From Amphiura filiformis (lineage: Eukaryota; Echinodermata; Ophiuroidea; Amphilepidida; Amphiuridae): DNA of 64,000 nucleotides. The stretch is from the NCBI RefSeq assembly GCF_039555335.1, contig NC_092631.1:4803501-4867500 (forward strand), given 5' to 3'. The translations under genes were made by a program, and so were the position numbers. This document shows positions 12,801 through 20,309 of the stretch, one piece after another; positions within the stretch are counted from its first letter, which is position 1, and each line of letters opens with the position of its first letter. The notes below the pieces were generated by a model. That model worked only from the letters and a program-made list of their open reading frames with translations. It did no database searches and was not told the DNA's origin.

Positions 12801-14487
12801 GAAAGTGTATTTGCTGAGCTCTGTAACACAGGAAACATGATAGGACAGAATTAAATGGATAGAGCAGTGTGGTCTTTTAGGAGGGTCCAAGTATTTTAAA
12901 CATCCAGTGGTGTATCAGGGTCAGTTTTTAAGGTGAAATTTTCTGTCTGCCAGGCCAATTTCCAATTTTACACTATTTTCCCCCAAAATTAAGGTGAAAT
13001 TTTGTGTTTACCGGTCCAATTTTCAGTTTTGCACTGGAGGGGAAGGGAGGTAAGGTGTTTAAATAATTCTGACCTCACTTAGGCATTGATATCCCGATAA
13101 GGCTATGTTGAACTAAGCTGTAGCTTTATTGAGGTAGGAAATGGACATAAGTCATTGTTATCAAAGTCATTGTTATCACTGGAAAGCCCATTATTTTCTT
13201 TAAAATTTGGTACAAAAATCTCATTTTTTGCCCAAAATTTGAATAAGGCTGTGTTGCATGGAGCCCTCATAAATGATTTTTTGTTACAAAACCTTTGACA
13301 AGGCCTGCATTTCAAGACAAAGTGAACTGGTTCTGTTGTCTAAATTACATAAACAGTAATTCCGGCCGGGGGCTTGAGCCTGCCCAGAAATCAAAGACCA
13401 TTGGAACAATGCAGGTTGCAGCATAGTGGTCCCTGGGGCATGTGTACCAGTAGCATAGTGGTCCCTGGGGCATGTGTACCAGTAGCATAGTGGTCCCTGA
13501 GCCTGCCCAGAAATCAAAGACCATTGGAACAATGCAGGTTGCAGCATAGTGGTCCCTGGGGCGTGTGTACCAGTAGCATAGTGGTCCCTGGTGCATGTGT
13601 ACCAGTTGCATAGTGGTCCCTGAGGGGGGGGGCTTGAGCCTGCCCAGAAATCAAAGACCATTGGAACAATGCAGGTTGCAGCATAGTGGTCCCTGGGGCG
13701 TGTGTACCAGTAGCATAGTGGTCCCTGGGGCATGTGTACCAGTTGCATAGTGGTCCCGGGGGCTTGAGCCTGCCCAGAAATCAAAGACCATTGGAACAAT
13801 GCAGGTTGCAGCATAGTGGTCCCTGGGGCGTGTGTACCAGTAGCATAGTGGTCCCTGGGGCATGTGTACCAGTTGCATAGTGGTCCCTGGGGGCGTGTGT
13901 ACCAATATGTGCTCTTTTTAGCCTGTTTTAGTCTGAAATTAACCTAATTCGGCCATTTAAGCAAGCCTCATGTTTCGCGCACAATTGTCCTATTGGGTCC
14001 TAAAGTCATTCTACTAACACTATGATAGTGTATGTACCTCAAGTTACCAGCACTAGCCAGAAGTTTAGCGTGTTCTACGTTAGCTTAGTGTTACTTGGTT
14101 GTACATACTTTTACGTGTGCGATCAAAGTGGCGCATATTTACAGGCAAGAAACAACGTTAAGCCAACGCAGCACATGCTGAACTTCAAAGCTAGTGTCGG
14201 TGACTGGAAGTAGATATCTATACTAGTATGCTTGATAAGAATGCGGTTTTCGCTCCCCATGCAGGTCCCCCTATTCCATTGCATTACATCATTATGTCAC
14301 TGCAGCAATTCTTTACAACTCTTGAATCACGCTGTCTTAACAAATAGTGGTAATCAAATTAATTTGAACAAAACTTACATCTGACAGAATGTAAAGCAGT
14401 CCTCTTCTCCTTGTCCCTGCTGAAGCTTTTCCCTAGTTTCAGTGCATGCCTGTTACTGCCAAAGACGGCCGTTATATTTGTGCTCAT
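806..14487 (-). CDS. EAF: EAF, ELL-associated factor (EAF1/EAF2 family), 8 coding exons
   Basis: Coding exons in transcript order: 14487-14379, 11453-11359, 8882-8746, 7382-7225, 6557-6243, 4863-4708, 3202-3116, 849-806. All borders are AG/GT and all phases match, giving 366 aa. EAF proteins bind ELL and support RNA polymerase II elongation in the nucleus. The N-terminal ELL-binding domain (residues 1-114) is plain from the family blocks [36 protein letters not shown] and [12 protein letters not shown]. The middle is Pro/Ser-rich, followed by an acidic Ser/Asp run (exon 6). The end, [13 protein letters not shown], matches the EAF C-terminus (LRNDLQLSESGSDSD in human, from memory). Exon 5 (315 bp, residues 167-271) is extra to the family; without it the product is 261 aa, against about 260-268 aa in vertebrates. 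The ATG at 14487 aligns with the vertebrate start, but the frame stays open upstream (see the 25.5 kb segment). Identification is by family recall and no search was run. Confidence 0.93.
1128..1507. mobile_element. MITE-like inverted repeat in EAF intron 7
   Basis: Arms of about 32 bp starting AGGCCCTTCGC and ending GCGAAGGGCCT, with TAGTTTCCTGTT / AACAGGAAACTA inside. The 300-bp interior is AT-rich with no coding content. Confidence 0.75.
1510..3115. other. EAF intron 7, mostly unassigned
   Basis: No exon recognised. There is a cluster of short repeats (AGCATACCCAG, TTGCTAGCATACC, CCAACTGG/CCAGTTGG) at 2040-2150. Otherwise AT-rich intronic sequence. Confidence 0.5.
3116..3202 (-). CDS. EAF: EAF coding exon 7
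   Basis: Acceptor TTTTTTTTTAG and donor CTCA|GTAAGT. It encodes [18 protein letters not shown] followed by [11 protein letters not shown]. The phases connect exactly with exons 6 and 8. A different frame here ([10 protein letters not shown]...) is also open, but it would not join its neighbours in phase. Confidence 0.85.
3782..4026. mobile_element. MITE family GGGCTATTCC, copy 1 (245 bp)
   Basis: Terminal inverted repeat GGGCTATTCCATTTAAAATC, with the arms folding along almost the whole element (CTGTGGAAGAT / ATCTTCCACAG). Flanked by AAT and AGT. Two other copies have AAT/AAT and ATT/ATT, which suggests a 3-bp target duplication as in PIF/Harbinger-type elements (inference). It lies in EAF intron 6. 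Confidence 0.85.
4708..4863 (-). CDS. EAF: EAF coding exon 6 (acidic region)
   Basis: Acceptor TGTCTTCAG and donor CCCAG|GTAAGT. Length is 156 bp, phase 1-1. It encodes [19 protein letters not shown], then a Ser/Asp run ([20 protein letters not shown]) and KVPKESTSP. The composition matches the Ser/Asp/Glu-rich transactivation region of EAF1/2. Confidence 0.9.
6243..6557 (-). CDS. EAF: EAF exon 5: phase 1-1 cassette exon for an extra 105-residue segment
   Basis: The acceptor has a long pyrimidine tract (CTCTCTTTCCCCCC, then TTTTTTTC and ATGCAG). The donor is GAAG|GTAAGG. The length is 315 bp, exactly 105 codons, phase 1 at both ends, so inclusion or skipping leaves the frame intact. It reads without stops, from [20 protein letters not shown] to [15 protein letters not shown]. 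It looks mainly helical and charged, with three Cys. I do not recognise the domain. It sits between the Ser/Pro linker and the acidic tail. Nothing like it occurs in the vertebrate EAF proteins I can recall. Confidence 0.8.
7225..7382 (-). CDS. EAF: EAF coding exon 4
   Basis: Acceptor TTTTCAG and donor GACG|GTATGT. It encodes 52 residues of a Ser/Pro/Thr-rich linker (for example [20 protein letters not shown]) ending in SLPDLDQD. It leaves one G that can join either exon 5 (Ala) or exon 6 (Asp). Confidence 0.87.
7805..8163. mobile_element. TTAA-flanked MITE (piggyBac-like), copy 1
   Basis: TTAA then GGGGTACTACACCCC at the left; GGGGTGTACTACCCCC then TTAA at the right. Long inner arms (GGACTACAACTG / CAGTAGTTGTAGTCC). 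TTAA duplication is the hallmark of piggyBac-family transposition. No coding capacity. It lies in EAF intron 3. Confidence 0.85.
8513..8720. mobile_element. MITE with ends TGTGACATG...CATGTCACA, copy 1
   Basis: The right half (CAATTTATCAATCGCTGAAA to CCTTGATTGTGTCACAT) matches the element at 41274-41532. The left end is more diverged. It abuts the 3' side of EAF exon 3, leaving only about 25 bp before the donor. Confidence 0.65.
8746..8882 (-). CDS. EAF: EAF coding exon 3
   Basis: Acceptor CTGTAG and donor AAG|GTAATT. It encodes 45 residues, from [20 protein letters not shown] to [13 protein letters not shown]. This is the best-conserved block of the family (KGNKRPYQKDCVLI in human). It ends with two bases of an Arg codon. 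Confidence 0.95.
8914..9500. mobile_element. MITE with TA duplication (Tc1/mariner-like), 587 bp
   Basis: Flanked by TA on both sides (8912-8913, 9501-9502). Ends CTCCCCATTCCAGA and TCTGGAATGGGGAG, followed by AAATACAGCACTAATTTTTT and its reverse. Inner arms carry the CATAGCTAAATCCTAA block. Arms total more than 120 bp. Two further partial copies occur at 1-655 and 48280-48425. Confidence 0.85.
9539..9802. mobile_element. MITE, ends GCTATCATTTTCTTCGGAAG
   Basis: Inverted ends of about 26 bp (right: CTTCCGAAGAAAATTATAGC). The interior is G-rich with GGGGGGGTCATA repeats. It lies 38 bp from the preceding MITE, so two elements are tandemly packed in EAF intron 2. Confidence 0.75.
10442..10655. 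mobile_element. TTAA-flanked MITE (CCAATCAG-rich), copy 1
   Basis: TTAACCCCTGAGCACTACC at the left and GGTAGTTCTCATGGGGTTAA at the right. Inside are several GATTGG/CCAATC motifs. A related copy is at 39574-39818. TTAA at both ends suggests piggyBac-type mobilisation. Confidence 0.8.
11359..11453 (-). CDS. EAF: EAF coding exon 2
   Basis: Acceptor TTTTTTCCAG and donor CAA|GTGAGT. It encodes [20 protein letters not shown] followed by [11 protein letters not shown]. This is the conserved core of the EAF N-terminal domain. Confidence 0.93.
11761..12070 (+). repeat. Polypyrimidine tract
   Basis: About 300 bp made largely of C and T (CCCTCTC, CCTCC, TTCCTTCC patterns) on the plus strand. It keeps reading frames open but shows no coding signal. 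It lies in EAF intron 1. Confidence 0.75.
12120..13360. other. EAF intron 1, unassigned
   Basis: No gene or complete mobile element recognised. There is a direct repeat of ACAATGGTACCACTTT at about 12350 and 12490, and fragments with a G/C-rich run near 12710. Confidence 0.45.
13371..13893. repeat. Higher-order tandem repeat (4 units of 123-137 bp)
   Basis: The block TGCCCAGAAATCAAAGACCA recurs at 13381, 13504, 13641 and 13771. Each is followed by two or three 33-bp sub-repeats (GCATAGTGGTCCCTGGGGC then GTGTACCAGTA). Sub-repeat length is a multiple of three, so several frames read open on the minus strand without being genes. It lies in EAF intron 1, about 0.5 kb from coding exon 1. Confidence 0.92.
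14379..14487 (-). CDS. EAF: EAF coding exon 1
   Basis: Encodes 36 residues from [10 protein letters not shown] to ALHSVR plus the first base of a Tyr codon. The donor is AT|GTAAGT. The first base joins exon 2 to make [10 protein letters not shown], a family signature. Upstream the frame is open for 22 codons back to a possible acceptor (TTTTGTCTCAG) near 14555, so this may be the second exon of the transcript. Confidence 0.92.
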
Positions 14488-15063
14488 TATTATGGTTGCT
14501 CCTGGACTACCTCTGTCACTGGTTACTAGGCTGCCATTCTTATCATCCACAAGAACTGAGACAAAACAGATTTATGGCTAGGTTCCTGAAAAGTGTTGAT
14601 TATCAATTATCTGCAATACAGAATATGAAAATTATTATATACATTATCTATGCTTCATCAGAAAAGGAGATCTGTATCTGTGGCTTCCACCACATATACT
14701 TTTGATGTTCTTCACAACATTTCATTTTGAAAAGACAAATGGTTAAAGCACTTTCTCTGAAATGTTGAATCATGCTATAAATTTTGGTACCACCGAGAGC
14801 CATTATGAGCCCAGGGTAAAAGGAAAGCATGTGCCCCCTTTCATCAGTGCATGTTAACAAGCTGTGGTGTAAATGTCTTTGTGACATTGGGGGATGGAGT
14901 GAAAGTAGGGTTTGGCTGTGATATTAAGTTTCTTGAACAAATTCTGTGATTTGACAATTTCAAGCTAAAATAATAAAAATATGAACATTGAAAGGGACAC
15001 TGTTGACATATTTCTTTTTGTACAAATCCAATAAAAATGAAGATGTTAAACTCACATTTTAGT

Positions 15064-15096
15064 GACGTTTCACCACTACACTAGTGGTTTCATCAG
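15064..15096 (-). ncRNA. Candidate hammerhead ribozyme core, left arm
   Basis: Same core as the right arm, on the opposite strand and in sense with the endonuclease reading frame. CTGATGA, the ACCACTA/TAGTGGT stem and GAAACGTC are all unchanged. Confidence 0.65.
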
Positions 15097-15470
15097 ACTG
15101 GCAACTCATCACAGCTGACTGCTTCCTTTTATAGGCAACAGGAACCGCTATAGAGGGCGTGATGAGTTGGTCAAAGATGTTGTTGAGTGAGTAGGCCCCC
15201 TCGTCCTTGTTTAGAGTGTCTTTTCCTTTTCGGCGAATCCAGATGGCTTCTTTCAGCCATCTGGTGGTCTTGTCAGCTTCTCTATCGATGACTTTTGAGT
15301 CCTCCCAATTGATGGAATGGTTTGTCGAGGCAACGTGATCGGTGATAGCTGACTTGTGAATGTCTGTAATTGATGACTTGCGGCTGGCTCGTGTGTAGTG
15401 CTCATCACACCCTCTATAGCGGTTCCTGTTGCCTATAAAAGGAAGCAGTCAGATGTGATGAGTTGCCAGT

Positions 15471-15503
15471 CTGATGAAACCACTAGTGTAGTGGTGAAAC
15501 GTC
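15471..15503 (+). ncRNA. Candidate hammerhead ribozyme core, right arm
   Basis: CTGATGA is followed by a perfect 7-bp stem (ACCACTA / TAGTGGT, loop GTG), then GAAAC and GTC. This is the invariant CUGAUGA - stem II - GAAA arrangement. Stem III is weak (TCAC / GTGA further on), as in minimal type I motifs. Activity is not shown. Confidence 0.65.
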
Positions 15504-16964
15504 ACTAAAATGTGAGTTTTTAAACATCTTCATTTTTATTGGATTTGTACAAAAAGAAATATGTCAACAGTGAAATCTAACAATCCAAATGAACTTGTTC
15601 AAAGGATTGAAAGGGACAAATTGCATGTGAAGCACGCAAAAATGTGTAATTTGAAAGAGCACATCTTTTGCTCCCAGAATTACTTCCGCGCGAAGTGTAG
15701 AAAATTGGCCAATTTCAATGTCCATTTTGAGCTAAAATGATCAAATATGAACATATCGGCTAAAATATTAGCCCAACTTTGGTCATAAGAAACATACATT
15801 TGCATAACATTGGGGGATGACATGACTACCACGCAGCAGGAAAAGGCCCTTTCAGCAAAGTAGCCTGATGCATATGAAGGCCCTTCCAGAAAGACACAAT
15901 CCAGGCTTTCAAAAGGTGATTGACGTAATGGTTTCGGTCTTTACCAAAGAATCGGCTAAAACTCGCCAACTTTGTGTACTCAAGCAGATATGTCAAGTGG
16001 CCAAGTTTTGGTTTATGTATACTATCGACAGTGGCGGCGGAAGCATTAAATTGAATTTAGATGAAGACGAGCATATATTGTTCAGATTTTACAATTAATA
16101 TGCGCACAAAGTGCACAAAAAAAAAGATTTCAGATTATTTTAACATGAACATAACAATTGTTATAAAAGGCTAGTGCGCAGGAAGCATGCACAATTTTGC
16201 AATTTTACCATATTTTGGCTTAAATCATGGGTGTTTTTCGAGTGCGCAGGGCAAGTTTGGAGGCCCCAAATTTTTGGGGCCCTGGGCCCGGGCCCATCGG
16301 TAAATTCGGCTCTGGTCACGCAATGCTATGCAGATTGATCGGTGAATCTTGATCATAAGGTGATGACTTAATGAAATAAGCCAATCAGGACCCAACTTCA
16401 TGTTTATTGCGTGTATGCAATGCAGTTTGTTTTTAAACGCCAACTGTAAATCGGTAAAACCAGGTTACACATGACAGTACGAAACGATACCAGCTAATTC
16501 TGAGTTCAAGAACACCACCGCGCATCCATATATGACCCTTTTAGTCTACATCTCGTATCCTACTATCGTTGGAACAAACTCAGAACTTCCTGAAAAAAGC
16601 TTTGTCATTCCTCAAAACAACATTTAACTTCATATTATAAAAAATTGAAATCCTTGTATTACCCGTTATCGGAAATTTTGTTCGATTTATCTCAACAAAG
16701 CGTTACGGTACTTTTTTCAAATGCTGTATCTAAGTGAGAAGAACACACATAGACCAAAATGTCAGCTCCCAGGGTCCAAGAACACCATCGTGTATGCTTA
16801 TGTAAGGGTTGAGTTCATTCATAAAATACATTGTGACTTCCAGAGTAAATCATATGATGGTTGTAATTAGATGTGCTGTTCGGTGGTTTCCGACGCTCTT
16901 TGTTGTGCTATGGGCTTTTACGTGTAAAATTTGGCACCCAGATTTTATCTAAATTTCGTCCATG

Positions 16965-17105
16965 TTGGAACCATTGGAGTATGTAAGAAATATTCATTAA
17001 TTGGCAGGACTGAAGCAATTTCTATGTTTGTACAGGGCATTTTTGACACAGAGTCTTCTATAAATGTGTCCAAAGGTAAGCAAAGGGTTGGGGATCGTAA
17101 TTTTA
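16965..17105 (+). pseudogene. Inverted copy of the 25.46-25.65 kb exon-like segment
   Basis: Matches the reverse complement of about 25460-25640: AACCATTGGA, AGAAATATTCAT, AGGACTGAAGCA, ATTTCTATGTTTGTAC, and the donor-like CCAAAGGTAAGCAAAGGGTT. The duplicated block resumes at about 18075-18345 after an insertion of about 1 kb. On this strand it points toward METTL6. It could be a dead copy or a used 5' exon; the sequence does not decide. Confidence 0.6.
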
Positions 17106-17431
17106 ACTATCAGTACTACAAGTTTACTCGAGAACTTTAGCTTCGAATTTGCATACGATAGTTGTAAACGCATTGATGTTATAGTGCTTTGCTATCGATT
17201 TTCGGTCGGACAGCGGTGTAACTTTTTTACTCTGTTAAAATTGAAATTTAGACGAAAGTTATATTGATGAGTCAACTGTATCTTATGAGCAAGATTTACC
17301 TATTTTGGACACTTCTACTTCTACGAAAATACTCGTCAACTCCTGCTCGGCAACTAAACGAGGGATGTGTGTGGTGTCTCAAACATTGGACACTTGTGCG
17401 ATGTGCTCTCATAAGGTGGCTCCTAGATGAC

Positions 17432-17860
17432 TTAGGCGTTGATGGCTCCCTTGAACTGCTCTACTGTAGGCAGTTCAATGATGTTAGAGGGGAGCCCATC
17501 CCAGTCATGCAGAGTTCTTGGGAAGAAGCTTTGCCTGTAGTTGTCCGAGCTAGAACCAAGTCGCATGAACCTTTGCTGATGTTGTTGGTGAGTTGTGCGT
17601 TGTCTTGGTTTAATGTAGTCTGGAATTGGTATGGCTATTTGGTTGTTGAATGTGGTCAAGCGGGCTTGCCTGCGTCTCTCCTCCAAGGTGGGGATTCCCA
17701 GATCTAATCTCATGGTGGTGACGCTGGCTTCATGTTGGTAGTTTCCGCATATGAAACGGATTGCCCTGCGTTGAATCTGTTCAAGTTGATCTATTTGGTT
17801 TTGTCTGTATGGGTCCTCCTCTAAGGTTTCTCCTCTAAAAGTTAACAGTCTAAAATTTTG
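17432..17860 (-). mobile_element. 5'-truncated LINE (CR1/Jockey-like), end of the reverse transcriptase ORF
   Basis: The minus strand encodes QIDQLEQIQRRAIRFICGNY, then EASVTTMRLDLGIPTLEERR, and finally SFFPRTLHDWDGLPSNIIEL and a stop. The patterns IQRRA.RF..GNY, LGIPTLEERR and FFPRT...WN.LP are typical of the C-terminus of non-LTR retrotransposon ORF2. The upstream domains are missing. It was inserted into the duplicated exon-like block. Confidence 0.85.
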
Positions 17861-18123
17861 CTGAAGTGTATTAATTTTAGCAACATTTATTATGCAATCG
17901 CCAATTGTGATCAGCTGTGTTTGCGTCTGAATTTCCATTGCTTTACACGGTGTTATGCTTCAGTGAAACCGACTAGGTTTTGAATGCAATGGTCTCTAGC
18001 CTAGAATGTGAAGCTATCGGTGAGCAAATTCTTGGCTAAACTTCTTGAGCAAGTCTAAATCTTTCCGAGTTGAGTGAGGTCCACTAAAAAGTACAAATGT
18101 AGGCCATTTCGGGGGCTGTATTT

Positions 18124-18296
18124 CAGTGGCGTGCCCAGGGCCGGGGCTTTGGGTGCTGAAGCCCCTCCCACTTTGTTAAAAATCATGTAAAATCAGCCGG
18201 GTTTTTTTTTTTGGCGATTTTAGCCATTAAGGCAAGCCCCCAGCATAACTTGAAAGCCCCTCTGAGCCCCCGCAGGAAAAGATCTTGGACACGCCA
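18124..18296. mobile_element. hAT-type MITE in the duplicated block
   Basis: Starts CAGTGGCGTGCCCAGGG and ends GGACACGCCA. It is flanked by CTGTATTT and GTGTATTT (7 of 8 bases). The empty site is seen in the duplicate near 25400, where GGGGGCTGTATTTGGTGTA is uninterrupted. That comparison confirms the insertion directly. Confidence 0.8.
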
Positions 18297-19098
18297 GTGT
18301 ATTTGGTGTAAAAAAGTCACATTTTGAACATGATAAAAAAGTAGCCATATTATGCTGAAACAATTTAGGTTCACCGTAGTACATAGCGGACAGCCATTCC
18401 AGGAAGAATGGCTGTGTACAGCCTCAGCTCAGGTCAGGGTTCAATTTAGAAAATAAAATTTACATGCACAACTCTGATTTTTTCCTCAAAATGGGATGAA
18501 TAACACAAAATTTTGCATGCACAGGCAAAATTCTATATGCACAGAGCCAAAGTTACATGCATTTGTGCATGTAAAACCATTACAAAGCGATATGGAGAAA
18601 ACCCAGCATTATTATATTACAATATAATAGATACAATAGAGTCCATGATCATAACTGATTTCTGCCTTTGGTGAATAATAGCCTATTATTAGAATGTTTG
18701 AATCTCGCGCGTATAGGCATAGGTCTATACAACCATGGAAGATACAACAGGAAATGAGAAGAAAATTGAAATTTAGCACAACAAATGTTCTAGCCCCTGA
18801 CACACGGCCACAACACATTCCGAGAATTCTATAAAAATATATACTCAGGTCAAGGAGTTTATGTAGATCGATGTAGCATGCAACTGTTATAAATATTCAA
18901 AAGTTAAAAAATAAAAAAATAAAAATAAAACTGATTATAACTGAAAACAAAATACTCTTTAATTTTCTTATTCAAAATTTTCAAAATTACTCAAATTGCT
19001 TTTTCAAAGTCTGGAAAAAATGTAGGCCTAATAATTTATGTAATAATTGCATAATCGCCCCCGATCCGAATAGGAAAAAAGTTGACAGTATTCTCCAA

Positions 19099-19745
19099 TT
19101 AAAGGAAACAGCCGGACGATTTTTTTAAAAGGACATATTGTAGTACTTGCCTTTCTAGTTACATTGACGGTATTGTAAGAATCAAACACTTTTGCTAATT
19201 AGTGTAAAATTAATTAAAGTCATTAGTGGAAGTCGCCATGTTGGGCTGTAGTGATGTCACATTGCACACATTAGGCGGGCGCTTAGGTCATGTGATAAGA
19301 GATATTGGCAACACGGAAATCAGCGCGAACGGAAAAAGAAAATCGAAAACAACATGCAATCATGACTGTTTCAATAGCCCGCCAAAGTCATGCAGGTAAC
19401 TCCGAGGTCATGCATTGAATTTTTTTGAATGACGAATACTACAGGAACCAGCTCCTTTTGTTAGAAGTCACACATGAGTGAAGTGTATAACCTCCATAGG
19501 AAAAACTAGCATTGCCCAATCGGCTGTATCGATACTTGGGCCTGACTTGGGCTCAATGCGCTGTAGTGACGTCAAGAAATGGTCAAAAATGGCCGCCCCC
19601 ATACTGGGAAATTTAAAGATATTTTAATTTTATATCTTAAGTTATAACGAAGGGGTTTTTGTACTTTAAAAGAACCAGTTATGTTTGTTAATTCATAAAC
19701 AATGATAATAGGGCAAAACATAACATGTCCGGCTGATCCCTTTAA
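19099..19745. mobile_element. TTAA-flanked element, 647 bp
   Basis: TTAAAGGAAACAGCCGGAC at the left; GTCCGGCTGATCCCTTTAA at the right. The interior has GCCATGTTGGGC and TGACGTCA but no reading frame of note. Confidence 0.7.
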
Positions 19746-19933
19746 ATATACAAAAAAAAAAAAGGAACATTTAACTCAAGAGACAATTTTGTTAGTGTCT
19801 ATTTTCTGTGATTCTTCAAAATTTATTAATCATCACAGCAACATATGGAGGGAATTTAACTTCAATAGACAAAGGCCTATATCAACAAAATGACTATTGG
19901 ACCCCTATCTACATGTGGGTCGCTCATTAGGCC

Positions 19934-20309
19934 CATGAAAGTCAATTCCGAGTTTATCGTCCCTTTTTTTTCCCAGGTTGGTGAGGTGACTTTTTCATTT
20001 TTCATTTTTCAATATTTCATCAGATTTCATTATTGACCTAAAGTGCGTGTTGATTTAAAGCCACACTTATACATGTTTTTATATGGGTAGGGACTAGAAA
20101 AGTTAGAAAAGAGCCTGGTTTTGGTTCCAAGTTATAAATTTATGTTTTACAAACAAAAATATATGTTTCCAATTGCTAAAACTGGTGAAAACACTGATAC
20201 TTTGAAAATAATGAATTATTTTGGCATTTTTGAAAATTTGATGCGGGTGTTTTTGGTGTCCAAAAAGTGACGCGGGCGGGGGACGATAAACTCGGAATCA
20301 ACTTTCACG
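19934..20309. mobile_element. MITE-like inverted repeat
   Basis: Arms of about 31 bp: TTCCGAGTTTATCGTCCC at the left and GGGACGATAAACTCGGAA at the right, extended by GAAAGT/ACTTTC. AT-rich interior. Confidence 0.75.

Larger units (their letters stand above)
14998..15572 (-). mobile_element. Penelope-like retroelement fragment between inverted terminal repeats
   Basis: Arms at 14998-15167 and 15401-15572 are near-identical inverted copies. Between them, the minus strand (15410-15165) reads about 80 codons without a stop: DEHYTRASRKSS, then AITDHVASTNHSINWEDSKV, IDREADKTTRWLKEAIWIRR, and DEGAYSLNNIFDQLI. This is the C-terminal part of the GIY-YIG endonuclease region of Penelope-like elements as I know them. 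Reverse transcriptase is absent. Inverted terminal copies are a known arrangement for this group. Each arm carries a candidate hammerhead core (separate entries). Confidence 0.8.

Noticed and set aside
13284-13905. Overlapping minus-strand frames of 84-176 codons (repeats of [13 protein letters not shown] type)
   Set aside because: They follow the 33-bp tandem repeat, are open in three frames at once, and have no non-repeat coding sequence.
17264-17707. 147-codon plus-strand frame
   Set aside because: It is the antisense shadow of the LINE reverse transcriptase tail on the minus strand.
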